A DNA stretch of 64,000 bases from VFKU01 sp964620045. GTDB taxonomy: Bacteria > Hydrogenedentota > Hydrogenedentia > Hydrogenedentales > GCA-2746185. The DNA lies in contig CAZUJL010000001.1 in NCBI GenBank assembly GCA_964620045.1, positions 434,001 through 498,000 of the forward strand, given 5' to 3'. The translations under genes were made by a program, and so were the position numbers. The notes under the pieces are model-generated. The model did not search any database, was not told the origin of the DNA, and worked only from the letters and a program-made list of their open reading frames with translations. Positions 33,515-42,825 of the stretch are shown piece after piece; the first letter of the stretch is position 1, and each line of letters begins with the position of its first letter.

Positions 33515-33964
33515 ATGCGTTGTCCCTATTGCAATCACACCGACGCCAAAGTGGTGGATTCACGCGCTTCAAAAGAGGGCGATGCGATCCGTCGGCGGCG
33601 CGAGTGCCTGAAATGCGAGAAACGCTATACCACGTATGAGCGCATCGAAGAAGTGGCGCAAATGGTGGTCAAGAAGGACAGCCGCCGCGAGCAGTTCGAT
33701 CGCTGGAAGGTGCGCGCCGGAATTCTGAAGGCCGTCGAGAAGCGCCCCGTGACGCTGGATCAGATCGAGAACCTCATCGACGAAGTGGAACGTCAGCTTT
33801 TCAGCACAACCGATCGTGAAGTGTCCACGATTCAGATCGGCGAGGCCGTGATGATGAAGCTCAAGGGCCTCGACGAAGTCGCGTATGTGCGTTTCGCATC
33901 CGTCTATCGCCAGTTCAAAGACTTGAACGAATTTATGGACGAACTCAAGTCGATGCTCACCTGA
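33515..33964 (+). CDS. nrdR: Transcriptional repressor NrdR
   Basis: A 149-residue protein of the usual length. A zinc ribbon (MRCPYCNHTDAKVVDSR, ECLKCEKRYTTYER) at residues 1-45 is followed by an ATP-cone (VVKKDSRREQFDRWKVRAGI). NrdR represses ribonucleotide reductase genes when (d)ATP is bound. The ATG at 33515 matches the family start; the frame runs to 33464. No clear pair of NrdR boxes was seen around it. The next gene, at 34065, encodes an NrdD-like protein, which makes regulation of it by NrdR likely. Confidence 0.96.
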   Translation: MRCPYCNHTDAKVVDSRASKEGDAIRRRRECLKCEKRYTTYERIEEVAQMVVKKDSRREQFDRWKVRAGILKAVEKRPVTLDQIENLIDEVERQLFSTTDREVSTIQIGEAVMMKLKGLDEVAYVRFASVYRQFKDLNEFMDELKSMLT

Positions 33965-34064
33965 GCGCGGCGAATTCCCTCGTGCTTTTGTCCCGCATCT
34001 GCTAGACTCGCGCCGTCTTTTTTCGATTTCATCCCGCGGCGGGGGCCGCCGCGCCGGAGTTTGC

Positions 34065-36071
34065 ATGTCATCGCACGAAGGCCGCCTCGACACGGGCGGC
34101 AATCAGCTTGAATTGTGGGCCGAGCCCGATGCGCCGCCGATGCTTGGGCTGCGCGTACTCCGGCGTGACGGCCGGGAAGCCGCCTTTGATCTGAGCGCGC
34201 TGGCCGATTCGATCCGCCGCGCGGGCTGGCCGGGCGAGGCGCTGGATGCCGACACCGCGCGCAGCTTCGCGAGTGCGGTGCGCCTCTACTTGCAACAATC
34301 CCCTCAGCCGATCGCGATCGACACCGTGCGCCAGACGGTCGAGCGCCTGCTGATCGACATGGGATACACCCTGAGCGCGCGGATGTATGCGGGTGCCTTT
34401 GCGCCGGCGACCGACGGTGCGGTAACCACCGCGAGCGCCGGGGGCATGTTTGACGAACCATTGCCGCTGGATCGCGCGGAACGTTTTCTCGCGGCCGCGG
34501 CGGCGGACGCGGGACTGGAACGTGCCGAAGCGGACGATCTCCTGGTGCACTTGCTGAAACAAATTCGCGCCGCGGGCGTGGAGCATCTCACACCGGGTCT
34601 GTTGCGCGAGTGGATGCGTTCGGAACTCCATACGCGCGGGCTGACGGATGCGGCGGGACGCCTCGCACGGTTGTCGCTGCCGGTGAACGCGCTGCACGAC
34701 GCATTTATCGAGAATGATCGTCCTCCGTCGATGACACCGGCGGATCCCGAATCGGCCGCGCTGGCGCTGGCGCAACGCGTGTCGGGCGCTTATGTGCTGG
34801 GGCAACTGTTGCCTTCGATCGCCGGCCAGGCACACCTGCGCGGCGATATTCAGGTGCGCGGCATCGGCAACTTTCTGCGGCTCGATAGCGCGCGGCTGTG
34901 CACGCAGCGCCTCGCGATCTCGGGCGCCACACCAGAGCATGCGGTCGCGCAACTGATTTCGCACACGGATGGGTTGTCCCGCTTTTTCGGCGGCGAGCTT
35001 TCGTGGCCGGCGATTAACTTTGGGCTGGCTTCGGCAGCAGGCGGCATGGCTGAATCCGAGCTGCATTCGTTTGTTCGATCGCTGTTGTCGGCGACAACGT
35101 TGCACGCCGCGCGCCCGACCGAACGCGCCGCCATGCAATTGGGGTTTGCGTGGGACAAACCGGCCTCCGTTGTCGCAGCGGACGAGAATCGGGAATCAAC
35201 CGAAGATATTTATTCGTCCGCGCGGCGTCTGTTTGTGGCAGGGCTCGAAGCACTTGCCGAAATGCAAGGGAACCGCGGGGCGACACCGGCGATCGCCATC
35301 CACCTTTCGCCCTACTTCTTCGGCGCTCCCGAAGTCGATCGGCTGCTTGGGTTGCTGGGGCGCATCGCGACGGGCGTATGGCCCATTTCGCTGCACTACG
35401 ACGCCGCGACGCCGGAATTGTTCGACGGGTTTGAGGCCGAGCCGGCGGAAGTTGTCGTTGCGCAGACTGTGACGGTTCCGGTGGCGCGCCTGGCGCGGGT
35501 ATCGACGGATCTCAACGACTTTTTAACGCGCCTGGAGACACGCGTGGAAGCGGCGGCGGCGGCGCATTGCGCGAAGCACGATTTCTTGCGGCGCGCATAC
35601 GCGGAGCGGAGTGGTCCGCTGACGGCGTTGCGCACGGGCAACGGTGGCGCGGCGATGGCGGATCCACGACACATGCACTATCGCATCGCGCTCAAGGACG
35701 CGAGCGTGGCGGCACTCGAGCGCGTGGGGGCACCCTGGATTGAGCTCGACTCTGCGCTGGGTGTTGCTGAGGCGGCATTGACCCACCTGCGCGACGCCTG
35801 CACGCGGCATAGCGCAGCGGCGAACTTGCGCTTCACCCTGGCGGAGGCCACCGCCACGCGGCCCATTGCGCGCCTGCTGGAACGCGCCGCGTCGCGACAC
35901 GAAACGCATGCGATCAAAAGCATCAACGTGGAGAGTCTGCTCCATCCGCACTACAACGAAGCGCCGTTCTTCACGGTGAATGCCGAGTCGTTCGCATCGT
36001 CACGCGAAGCGGCCGCCTTCATCCGGCAGGCCTTCCTGCACACATCCTGCCGCGCCCTGCGCATCCTGTAA
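34065..36071 (+). CDS. NrdD-like protein with ATP-cone, lacking the glycyl-radical region
   Basis: A 668-residue protein. Residues about 25-110 resemble an ATP-cone (LRVLRRDGREAAFDLSALAD, then VRQTVERLLIDMGYTLSA). The rest resembles the 10-stranded barrel of class III ribonucleotide reductase: HLRGDIQVRGIGNFLRL is close to the NrdD dimer helix, and PHYNEAPFFTV resembles the PYYTNS-type region. It ends shortly after in AFLHTSCRALRIL, before any zinc-binding CxxC pair or RVxGY glycyl-radical motif. It may be an inactive regulator, or the reductase may have a different chemistry. No frameshift continuation was seen in the 70 bp that follow. It is 100 bp after nrdR. Confidence 0.6.
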   Translation: MSSHEGRLDTGGNQLELWAEPDAPPMLGLRVLRRDGREAAFDLSALADSIRRAGWPGEALDADTARSFASAVRLYLQQSPQPIAIDTVRQTVERLLIDMGYTLSARMYAGAFAPATDGAVTTASAGGMFDEPLPLDRAERFLAAAAADAGLERAEADDLLVHLLKQIRAAGVEHLTPGLLREWMRSELHTRGLTDAAGRLARLSLPVNALHDAFIENDRPPSMTPADPESAALALAQRVSGAYVLGQLLPSIAGQAHLRGDIQVRGIGNFLRLDSARLCTQRLAISGATPEHAVAQLISHTDGLSRFFGGELSWPAINFGLASAAGGMAESELHSFVRSLLSATTLHAARPTERAAMQLGFAWDKPASVVAADENRESTEDIYSSARRLFVAGLEALAEMQGNRGATPAIAIHLSPYFFGAPEVDRLLGLLGRIATGVWPISLHYDAATPELFDGFEAEPAEVVVAQTVTVPVARLARVSTDLNDFLTRLETRVEAAAAAHCAKHDFLRRAYAERSGPLTALRTGNGGAAMADPRHMHYRIALKDASVAALERVGAPWIELDSALGVAEAALTHLRDACTRHSAAANLRFTLAEATATRPIARLLERAASRHETHAIKSINVESLLHPHYNEAPFFTVNAESFASSREAAAFIRQAFLHTSCRALRIL

Positions 36072-36140
36072 AAAGGACGCCTCGCGCGCCGAATTCCTGT
36101 GGCATACTGTGCGCTTTCGTCCCGCGGGAGACGTAGTTTG

Positions 36141-38090
36141 ATGCTGTATTTTCGAAATATGGCCGCAGCGTTTGCGGCGCTTTTCACCCTTGCGTGCGCG
36201 GCCCAGGAAGGGGCGAAGTTTGGTGAGTGGCCTTCGTTTTCGGCGGATGCCGGCAGCACGCGTTACTCCCCGCTCGATCAGATCAATGAAACGAACGTTG
36301 CACGGCTGAAATTGGCGTGGCGCTGGGATTGCGCGGACGATAGCATCGTGAAGCAGGCCGGCGGCATGCGCATCGGGTATTTCAAAAACACGCCGCTGAT
36401 GATCGATGGCGTGCTGTATGTCACCACGCCGATGAACCAAGTGGCCGCGCTCGATCCGGGCACGGGCGAGACGTTGTGGCTCTTCGACACGAAGGCTTAC
36501 GAAACTGCCGGCCGCAAGGGCCCGTCGCAGCATCGAGGTCTGGCGTATTGGGCCAGCGGCCCGGAGAAACGCCTGTTCATTGCGACCGGCGGCCGCAAGT
36601 TGTATTCGATCGACGCGGACACAGGGAGACCGGACGATCGCTTTGGCGATCAGGGGTGGATCGACCTCGGCAAAGGTTTTGATACACCGATCAACGAATC
36701 GCAGTTGCGCTACAGCGCGCCGCCGGCCGTGATCGGCAACACGATCGTGCTCGGGTGTCTGCTGCCGGACGAAGCGAGCAATCCGGACATCGCGCCGGGG
36801 CACGTGCGCGGGTTCGATGCCCGCACGGGCGCGCAGAAGTGGATTTTCTACACAATTCCGCGGACGGGCGAACCGGGGAACGAAACTTGGGAAGAAGATT
36901 CGGGGAAATCGGCGGGCGCGGCGAATGTGTGGAGCATGATCAGCGCCGATCCAAAGCTCGGTTATATCTACTGCCCCACGGCAACACCGGCGAACGACTT
37001 TTACGGCGGCCATCGGCCGGGCGACAACCTGTACGCCGAGAGCGTTTTGTGTCTCGATGCCGAAACTGGCAAACGCGTGTGGCACTTCCAGGGCGTACAT
37101 CACGGTCTGTGGGACTATGACTTCCCCGCTGCGCCGATCCTGATCGACATAAAAGTTGATGGGAAGCCGATCAAAGCACTGGTGCAGGTGAGCAAGCAGG
37201 GCTTTGCGTATGTGCTTGATCGCGTCACGGGAAAACCCGTGTGGCCGATCGAGGAACGGCCGGTGCCGCAGACGGATGTGCCCGGTGAGAAGACGTCCGA
37301 GACGCAGCCGTTCCCCACGAAACCGCCGGCATTTGAGCGCCAAGGCCTGAGTGAAGACGACCTGATCGACTTCACGCCGGCGCTGCGGAAGGCGGCGCTC
37401 GCATTCGTGAAGCAGTACCGCTTGGGTCCGCTGTTCACGCCGCCCGCGATCGCGAAATCCACCGGCGAAGGCGCGACGATCCAGCTTCCGGGCGCGGCGG
37501 GTGGCGCCAACTGGGGCAGCGCGGGCGTGGATTCGGAGACGGGCCGTCTGTTTGTGCAATCGGCGACGCAGCCCTCGTTTGCGGGGCTACTGCAACCGGA
37601 CAAGAACCTGTCGACGTTTCGATACAAGCGCGGCGGGCCCTGGCTGCTGGAAGGGCCGAACGGATTGCCGATCACGAAGCCGCCGTATGGCCGCATCACG
37701 GCGATCGATCTGAATCGTGGCGAAATTTTGTGGCAGGTCGCCCACGGCGACGGGCCCCGGAACCACCCATTACTGAAAGATCTGAACCTGCCGCCGCTCG
37801 GCTGGGGCAGCAATTCGTTCCTGTCGGGCAGCGGGCCGGTAGTGACCAAGTCGCTGGTGTTTTTTTCGCATGCACCGACGAACAACGGCACGGGTGCGTA
37901 TATCCCGGAGGAAGCGGCGCTGCGCGCGTTCAATAAGGACACGGGTGCGGTCGTCTGGGAAGAAAAACTACCGCTGCTGCCCTACGGCGTGCCGATGACG
38001 TATATGCACGACGGCCGGCAATATCTCGTTGTCGCGGCGGGCGGCATGGACCAACCAGCGGCACTGCTGGCGTATGCACTCCCCCAATAG
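36141..38090 (+). CDS. PQQ-dependent (quinoprotein) dehydrogenase, exported
   Basis: A 649-residue protein with a signal peptide (LYFRNMAAAFAALFTLAC). Repeated beta-propeller blades are visible: EWPSFSADAGSTRYSPLDQI, then PLMIDGVLYVTTPMN, LDPGTGETLW, and later RITAIDLNRGEILWQV. The N-terminus and the RYSPLDQI motif fit the membrane-less glucose dehydrogenase/alcohol dehydrogenase family with eight blades. It oxidises a sugar or alcohol in the periplasm. No cytochrome c domain (CxxCH) is present, so electrons go to another carrier. GGGAG precedes the ATG at 36141. The neighbouring methyltransferase gene may be independent. Confidence 0.9.
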   Translation: MLYFRNMAAAFAALFTLACAAQEGAKFGEWPSFSADAGSTRYSPLDQINETNVARLKLAWRWDCADDSIVKQAGGMRIGYFKNTPLMIDGVLYVTTPMNQVAALDPGTGETLWLFDTKAYETAGRKGPSQHRGLAYWASGPEKRLFIATGGRKLYSIDADTGRPDDRFGDQGWIDLGKGFDTPINESQLRYSAPPAVIGNTIVLGCLLPDEASNPDIAPGHVRGFDARTGAQKWIFYTIPRTGEPGNETWEEDSGKSAGAANVWSMISADPKLGYIYCPTATPANDFYGGHRPGDNLYAESVLCLDAETGKRVWHFQGVHHGLWDYDFPAAPILIDIKVDGKPIKALVQVSKQGFAYVLDRVTGKPVWPIEERPVPQTDVPGEKTSETQPFPTKPPAFERQGLSEDDLIDFTPALRKAALAFVKQYRLGPLFTPPAIAKSTGEGATIQLPGAAGGANWGSAGVDSETGRLFVQSATQPSFAGLLQPDKNLSTFRYKRGGPWLLEGPNGLPITKPPYGRITAIDLNRGEILWQVAHGDGPRNHPLLKDLNLPPLGWGSNSFLSGSGPVVTKSLVFFSHAPTNNGTGAYIPEEAALRAFNKDTGAVVWEEKLPLLPYGVPMTYMHDGRQYLVVAAGGMDQPAALLAYALPQ

Positions 38091-38190
38091 ACCCCGTTAC
38101 TCGCTGTACACCCGCGTTCATCGCATGCACTCCTCGTGAAGCTCTATATACTGTGCCGATTCGTTGCATCACCGGACAGGAGCGCAGATC

Positions 38191-38868
38191 ATGTCGAACT
38201 CATTGAAAGATCCCGTCGTCGCGCACACGCTGGACCGGTTGCACACGGCCGCGAAGGGCGACTGGCTGAAGCTGTACTGGCGCATTCCGGTCGCGCTGGC
38301 GAAGATGGCGATGGGCCAGAGCTTCTCCGAGGCGGTGACGCCGGAAAGCATGAAGGACGTATACATTCCGGTCGATCGCGACCAGGGCGAGTTCATGTAT
38401 CTGCTCGCGCGTTCGATCAACGCGAAGACGATCGTGGAATTCGGCACGTCGTTTGGGATTTCGACGATCTACCTCGCGGCGGCCGTGCGCGACAACGGCG
38501 GCGGCACGGTGATCGGCACCGAGATTGAGCCGACGAAGCAGAGGACGGCCGTGGCGAATCTCGCGGAAGCAGGGCTTGGGCAGTATGTCGATGTTCGGCT
38601 GGGCGATGCGAAGGAAACGCTGAAAACCTTGCCGGATGGCATCGATCTGGTGCTGCTGGATGGCTGGAAGGACTTGTATATTCCGGTGCTGGAGCTTGTG
38701 CGTCCTCATTTAAAGAAGGGCGCGATCGTAGTGGCGGACAATATCTTCACGTTCAAGAAGGCGCTGCGGCCTTATGTGGACTACATGCAAAACGGCGGCA
38801 AAGGATTTCAGTCCACGACGCTTTCGTTGTCGGATGGATTCGAATTCTCGGTGTATCTGGGTGAGTAA
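38191..38868 (+). CDS. O-methyltransferase-like class I SAM methyltransferase
   Basis: A 225-residue cytoplasmic methyltransferase. The SAM motif is IVEFGTSFGISTIYLA near residue 80; GTEIEPTKQRTAVANLAEAG follows, and VLLDGWKDLY is motif IV. The arrangement matches the O-methyltransferase (family 3, CCoAOMT-like) group. It is preceded by AGGAG and starts at the ATG at 38191. The substrate cannot be told. It is 100 bp after the PQQ dehydrogenase gene. Confidence 0.85.
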   Translation: MSNSLKDPVVAHTLDRLHTAAKGDWLKLYWRIPVALAKMAMGQSFSEAVTPESMKDVYIPVDRDQGEFMYLLARSINAKTIVEFGTSFGISTIYLAAAVRDNGGGTVIGTEIEPTKQRTAVANLAEAGLGQYVDVRLGDAKETLKTLPDGIDLVLLDGWKDLYIPVLELVRPHLKKGAIVVADNIFTFKKALRPYVDYMQNGGKGFQSTTLSLSDGFEFSVYLGE

Positions 38869-38927
38869 AAATTATTGGGCGGGGACGGGGCTCCTCCCCT
38901 ACCTTACTGCCGATTCGTTGCACTGCT

Positions 38928-41051
38928 TTACTTGCTGTCCATGAGATAGACGCCGGTCCAGTCGGCGGAGGGTGGTGTGCGGGAGTAGGCGTGGGCGCGG
39001 GCGGCGAGCACGCGCGAGGGAGCATCACCGGATTCGGCGAGCGCGTCGAAGGCGGCTGCGGCTTCCTCGAAACGGCGCGCGACGTATAGCTCGAAGGCGG
39101 CTTCGTACCGCGCGATGCGATCGAGCGTGGCGGCATCCACGCGTTCCGCGACATCGACCAGTTCGTACACCATCGTACCGCGCGAGCGGCCTTGCACCGC
39201 GACGCGATCGATCCGGCGGCCCACCAAGCGGTGCCGGACTTCGTTGTAGGTGTCCTCGCTCATCAGGATGGTCGTGCCGTAGGCCTTGTTGAGACCTTCG
39301 AGGCGGCTGGCAAGGTTTACATTGTCGCCGATGGCGGTGTACACGAGGCGATCGGGACTGCCGAAGTTGCCGACCAGCGCCTCCCCCGTGTGCAGGCCGA
39401 CGCGCGCGCGGAGCGCGGGCTTGCCTTCGGAAATCCACTTCTTGCCGAGCACGAGGAGCGCGTCGCGGTTCTTGAGCGCTGTAAGGCACGCGCGGATGGC
39501 CTGATCTTCCTGGCTGTGCGGAGCGCCCCAGAAAGCCATGATCGCGTCGCCGATGTACTTGTCCACCGTGGCGCCCTGCGACAGCATCTCGCGCGTCATC
39601 ACGTCGAGGTATTCCGCGAGCAGTTCCACCAGCACGTCCGGATCGAGCGTCTCGGCGATGCCGGTGAACCCGGCGACGTCGGAGAAGTAGAGCGTGATGC
39701 GTTTGCGTTCGCCGCCGAGCTGTGCTTCCTTGCCGGAGGTGAGGATGGTGCGCACGAGCTCGGAGGGCACGAATTTCTGAAAGCTGCGCAGGCCGGCCTT
39801 CATTTCCTCCACGGCGCGGCCAAGACGATTGATTTCCGCGATCGGCGAGTGCACCGGCGGATGCGGGGACAGCTCGAACTTGGCGATGGCGCGCGTCTCG
39901 TCGGCAATCGTGTGCAGCGGGCGCGAGAGCCGCGTGGCGACCCACAACGAGAGCAGTACGACCGCGAGCACGCCGGCGAGCGCGACGCCGATCATCGCGC
40001 GCGTCATCGCTTGCACGCGGCCGAGGACTTCGCCCTCGGGCACGACGATCGCGAGCACCCAATGCGGGCGATCCGCGCCTTCGAGGCGCTGGAATCCGCC
40101 GATGTAGCGCACACCGTCCGCTTCGAAACGCGTCGGCGCGATGTGCGTCGAGAGACTTTCGCGCGTGGGCATTTGCGCCACGAGCGCGCGCACGCGGGCA
40201 TCGGCGACATCCTCGGCGCGTGGAGACTCCCGGCCTTTGCCGTCGGCGCTGGGGATGGTGAAGTCGAGTTTCTCCGGCGCGTCAGGATGCGCGATGAGGC
40301 GCTCCGAACCGTCCGCGCGCAGTTCCATTAGAAACGCGAAGCCGGCCTGGCCGATGGGAATCTGCTCGAGGTAACGGCTGAGCGCGAAGAGATCGAAGTC
40401 GGCCGTGAGCACGCCCAGCAGCGTGCCGTCGTCGCCGTACACCGGCGTGGCGCGCGTGAGGCCGGGGATATCGAAGCTGCCCTGCATGCCGAGGAAGATA
40501 TAGGTCTCGGGCCAGGTGGATTTTTTCGCGGCTTGGGCGGCGAGGTAGTAGGGCCGCGTGTAGGCATTCGCGCGCTTTGTGTTCGGGTCGCTGAAAATTT
40601 CCTCGAAGGTGCCATCGGCGCGCGGGCGATAGTCGGTGAGGTCGAAGCCGCCGTTGGCATTCGGCAGGATCCATTGGACGAGCAGCTCGCCGTTTTTGTC
40701 GCGGAAGACGTGCCAGTAGGCGCCGTTGTTGTTGGCCCAGGAGAGGTAGGTCAGGCTGGGGTTCGCGTGCATCGAGCTGAGGAAGTAGCGCGTCATGTAG
40801 ACGTAGTCTTCGGGCTTGAGCGCGTGGGACTCGATCATGACCGCGTTGATCTCGCCCTGCGACACGGCGACGTCGAGCACGGCGTTGATGTATTGCTGAA
40901 TGCGGCCGGCGGCCTGCTCCATGAGCTGGCGGCCGAGATCTTCTACGGCGAAACGCGCGTTGTAGTTCGCGGCGCCGCCGACGAGCAGGCCGGTGAGCGC
41001 GAGCACGCCGAGCAATAGCGCGAGCAGCGCCCCACGAAATCCCAGCCGCAT
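38928..41051 (-). CDS. Adenylate/guanylate cyclase with extracellular Cache sensor
   Basis: A 707-residue protein. An N-terminal membrane segment (LGFRGALLALLLGVLALTGL) is followed by a large periplasmic double-Cache-type domain to about residue 340. A second membrane helix (AMIGVALAGVLAVVLLSLWV) leads into a HAMP-like stretch. A class III cyclase domain occupies about residues 445-630. It keeps the metal-binding Asp residues (YFSDVAGFT, KYIGDAIMAFWGAP) and the transition-state region IGDNVNLASRLEGLN. The product is probably cAMP. The ATG at 41051 follows GGGAGG. The signal sensed is unknown; Cache domains bind small amino acids or carboxylates. Confidence 0.9.
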   Translation of the reverse strand: MRLGFRGALLALLLGVLALTGLLVGGAANYNARFAVEDLGRQLMEQAAGRIQQYINAVLDVAVSQGEINAVMIESHALKPEDYVYMTRYFLSSMHANPSLTYLSWANNNGAYWHVFRDKNGELLVQWILPNANGGFDLTDYRPRADGTFEEIFSDPNTKRANAYTRPYYLAAQAAKKSTWPETYIFLGMQGSFDIPGLTRATPVYGDDGTLLGVLTADFDLFALSRYLEQIPIGQAGFAFLMELRADGSERLIAHPDAPEKLDFTIPSADGKGRESPRAEDVADARVRALVAQMPTRESLSTHIAPTRFEADGVRYIGGFQRLEGADRPHWVLAIVVPEGEVLGRVQAMTRAMIGVALAGVLAVVLLSLWVATRLSRPLHTIADETRAIAKFELSPHPPVHSPIAEINRLGRAVEEMKAGLRSFQKFVPSELVRTILTSGKEAQLGGERKRITLYFSDVAGFTGIAETLDPDVLVELLAEYLDVMTREMLSQGATVDKYIGDAIMAFWGAPHSQEDQAIRACLTALKNRDALLVLGKKWISEGKPALRARVGLHTGEALVGNFGSPDRLVYTAIGDNVNLASRLEGLNKAYGTTILMSEDTYNEVRHRLVGRRIDRVAVQGRSRGTMVYELVDVAERVDAATLDRIARYEAAFELYVARRFEEAAAAFDALAESGDAPSRVLAARAHAYSRTPPSADWTGVYLMDSK

Positions 41052-41257
41052 CGGTTGGCCTCCCCCACGTTGCCCCCGGGGCATTCTACCCCAAGGCGCA
41101 GGAGGTGCCTATATATCTGCGCGCTTGTTGCGGTGACGAAGAGCCGTTTGCGGAACAAGGGTCAAGCGGCGAGACGCCGCTTCCACATTAAATGCTCATG
41201 CGAGACAAGGATAATTTGGTTGACGGTTGTTGCAGTGTCGTGAAAAATTTCGAAGCT

Positions 41258-42739
41258 TTATGGTTTAAAGGGATCAGGATCTGATTCGAATTTTTCCAAT
41301 GCGCGTTGTGCCCGGTGCAGTCCGTAGGTCAGTGTGCGCGATTGACGGAGCGCCAGCATGTCGGCCTGTTGATCGAGCCAATATTTCAATGCAGATTGCT
41401 CGTTCGGCCGAAGATACGGAAGCCGCTGGATCACCATGGGGATGGCGTCCGCGCTTAGGGTTTCGATATAGACCGTATCTATCGAATACACCGGACCATT
41501 CATCTGGCGAAGATTCACGCGAGCGATGAGCCGGTCGGGATTGAGGGCGATCACAACGAAGGTCGCGAGATAGCCGGACACGAGGAACCCGCAGGCGAAA
41601 TTCCGGATGCGTTCAAAGAGGATGGTGACGTAAAGCCACAGGAACACGACGACCATCCAGCCCATGAAAAGCGAGGTGTACACGCGCAGGCGCGTAAGCC
41701 CGCCGAGGTTGATGTACATCAGCATGCGGTGAAACGCCGAGGCGATCACGAGCAGGATGCCTATCGTCAGAAGACCGGAGATGACTTTGAACGTTCGTTT
41801 ACCGGCAGGACCGGCGCCAATCATCACGCGCGCGAAATGGACCAAGGTGATGAGGGTGATCGTGGCCACGCAGGCTAGCTGAAAGAAACCGCGACGGGCG
41901 TATTGGGACAGGGTCTGTATCGAGGCGTTTGGGCTAACCATTTTCTCCGGGTCGAGAAAGTACTGCGCCTGCACGGCGATGAATACGGCAAAGAGCAGCG
42001 TCACGGAGCCGAGCGCGACGTTTACCTCGATCGCGCCCCAACGAAACGGGCGCTCTGCGACGCTGCGTTCGACTCGGCTGCCGATACCCGGATCGGAACA
42101 CAGGCACCACGTGGTCGCGGCGATCCATCCGCAGAGGACGCACCAAAACGCGTGCGACGCGATTCGCGCGGGATCGAGTAAATCGCCCACGAATCGTTCG
42201 AAGAGGCCATCGGCCGCAATCAGCAACGCGCCGAGCAAAAAGAGTAGCGGCGTCGCGATCAGAAGTCCGCGGAGTATCCCAAAGATGATCGGGGATACCT
42301 CACTCCCACGCTCTCGGGCGGCCTGCTGTGCGCGGCCGACCATGGAGATGGGCACCACGGCGGCGCTGGCGACGAAATTCACGCCGTCGAGGACGTAGTC
42401 CCACACGAAGGCCTGACGCAACAGCCTTCCCAGCGCGGTGGCGCTCGCGAGGGCGAGCGAAACGAGGATTACGCAGATCAGCAGCGTTTTCATCGGCGCG
42501 GCGTCGCGCCACACGAAGAGCATCGCAAACAACAGCGCCGCAGTCAGGGGCAAGCGTTGCGGCCAGCCGGCGACGGTGCTCGCGTTCCGGGCGTTCCAGA
42601 GGGTAATGGCGAGGATGGCGCCGGCCCAGAGGGTGAAATTGATGCCCCAAGGCGTGCGGCCGAGCGACAAATCGCCGGCCACGCCGAAAATCATGGTCGC
42701 GCAGAGCAGTCCGGTGAGTCCGAAGGGGAAACGGTTCAT
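41258..42739 (-). CDS. DUF4173 membrane protein 1
   Basis: A 493-residue protein with about 12 membrane segments. The family hallmark is VNVALGSVTLLFAVFIAVQA around residue 245, followed by YARRGFFQLACVA. The C-terminal 80 residues are soluble and lie on the cytoplasmic side by the positive-inside rule. The function of DUF4173 proteins is unknown. It is closely related to the gene at 42826 and is transcribed from its own promoter, with a regulator-type palindrome at 42760-42776. Confidence 0.8.
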   Translation of the reverse strand: MNRFPFGLTGLLCATMIFGVAGDLSLGRTPWGINFTLWAGAILAITLWNARNASTVAGWPQRLPLTAALLFAMLFVWRDAAPMKTLLICVILVSLALASATALGRLLRQAFVWDYVLDGVNFVASAAVVPISMVGRAQQAARERGSEVSPIIFGILRGLLIATPLLFLLGALLIAADGLFERFVGDLLDPARIASHAFWCVLCGWIAATTWCLCSDPGIGSRVERSVAERPFRWGAIEVNVALGSVTLLFAVFIAVQAQYFLDPEKMVSPNASIQTLSQYARRGFFQLACVATITLITLVHFARVMIGAGPAGKRTFKVISGLLTIGILLVIASAFHRMLMYINLGGLTRLRVYTSLFMGWMVVVFLWLYVTILFERIRNFACGFLVSGYLATFVVIALNPDRLIARVNLRQMNGPVYSIDTVYIETLSADAIPMVIQRLPYLRPNEQSALKYWLDQQADMLALRQSRTLTYGLHRAQRALEKFESDPDPFKP

Positions 42740-42759
42740 GGCGAACTCCTTTATAGAGT

Positions 42760-42776
42760 ACTTTACATTGTAAAGT
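42760..42776 (-). promoter_or_regulatory. Operator site A upstream of DUF4173 gene 1
   Basis: ACTTTACATTGTAAAGT, a 17-bp near-perfect palindrome about 20 bp upstream of the start codon. Related sites lie at 44342-44358 and 45581-45597, all upstream of genes around the winged-helix regulator. Both DUF4173 genes also share the GTACTCTATAAA stretch between site and SD. Confidence 0.7.
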
Positions 42777-42825
42777 TAAAATGCGAAATGCTTTTGAAAT
42801 GTTGACGGACTACGGTGCCGGTGGA

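Noticed and set aside
36000..37559. 519-codon open frame on the minus strand
   Set aside because: It is antisense to the PQQ dehydrogenase gene, which has a signal peptide and propeller motifs.
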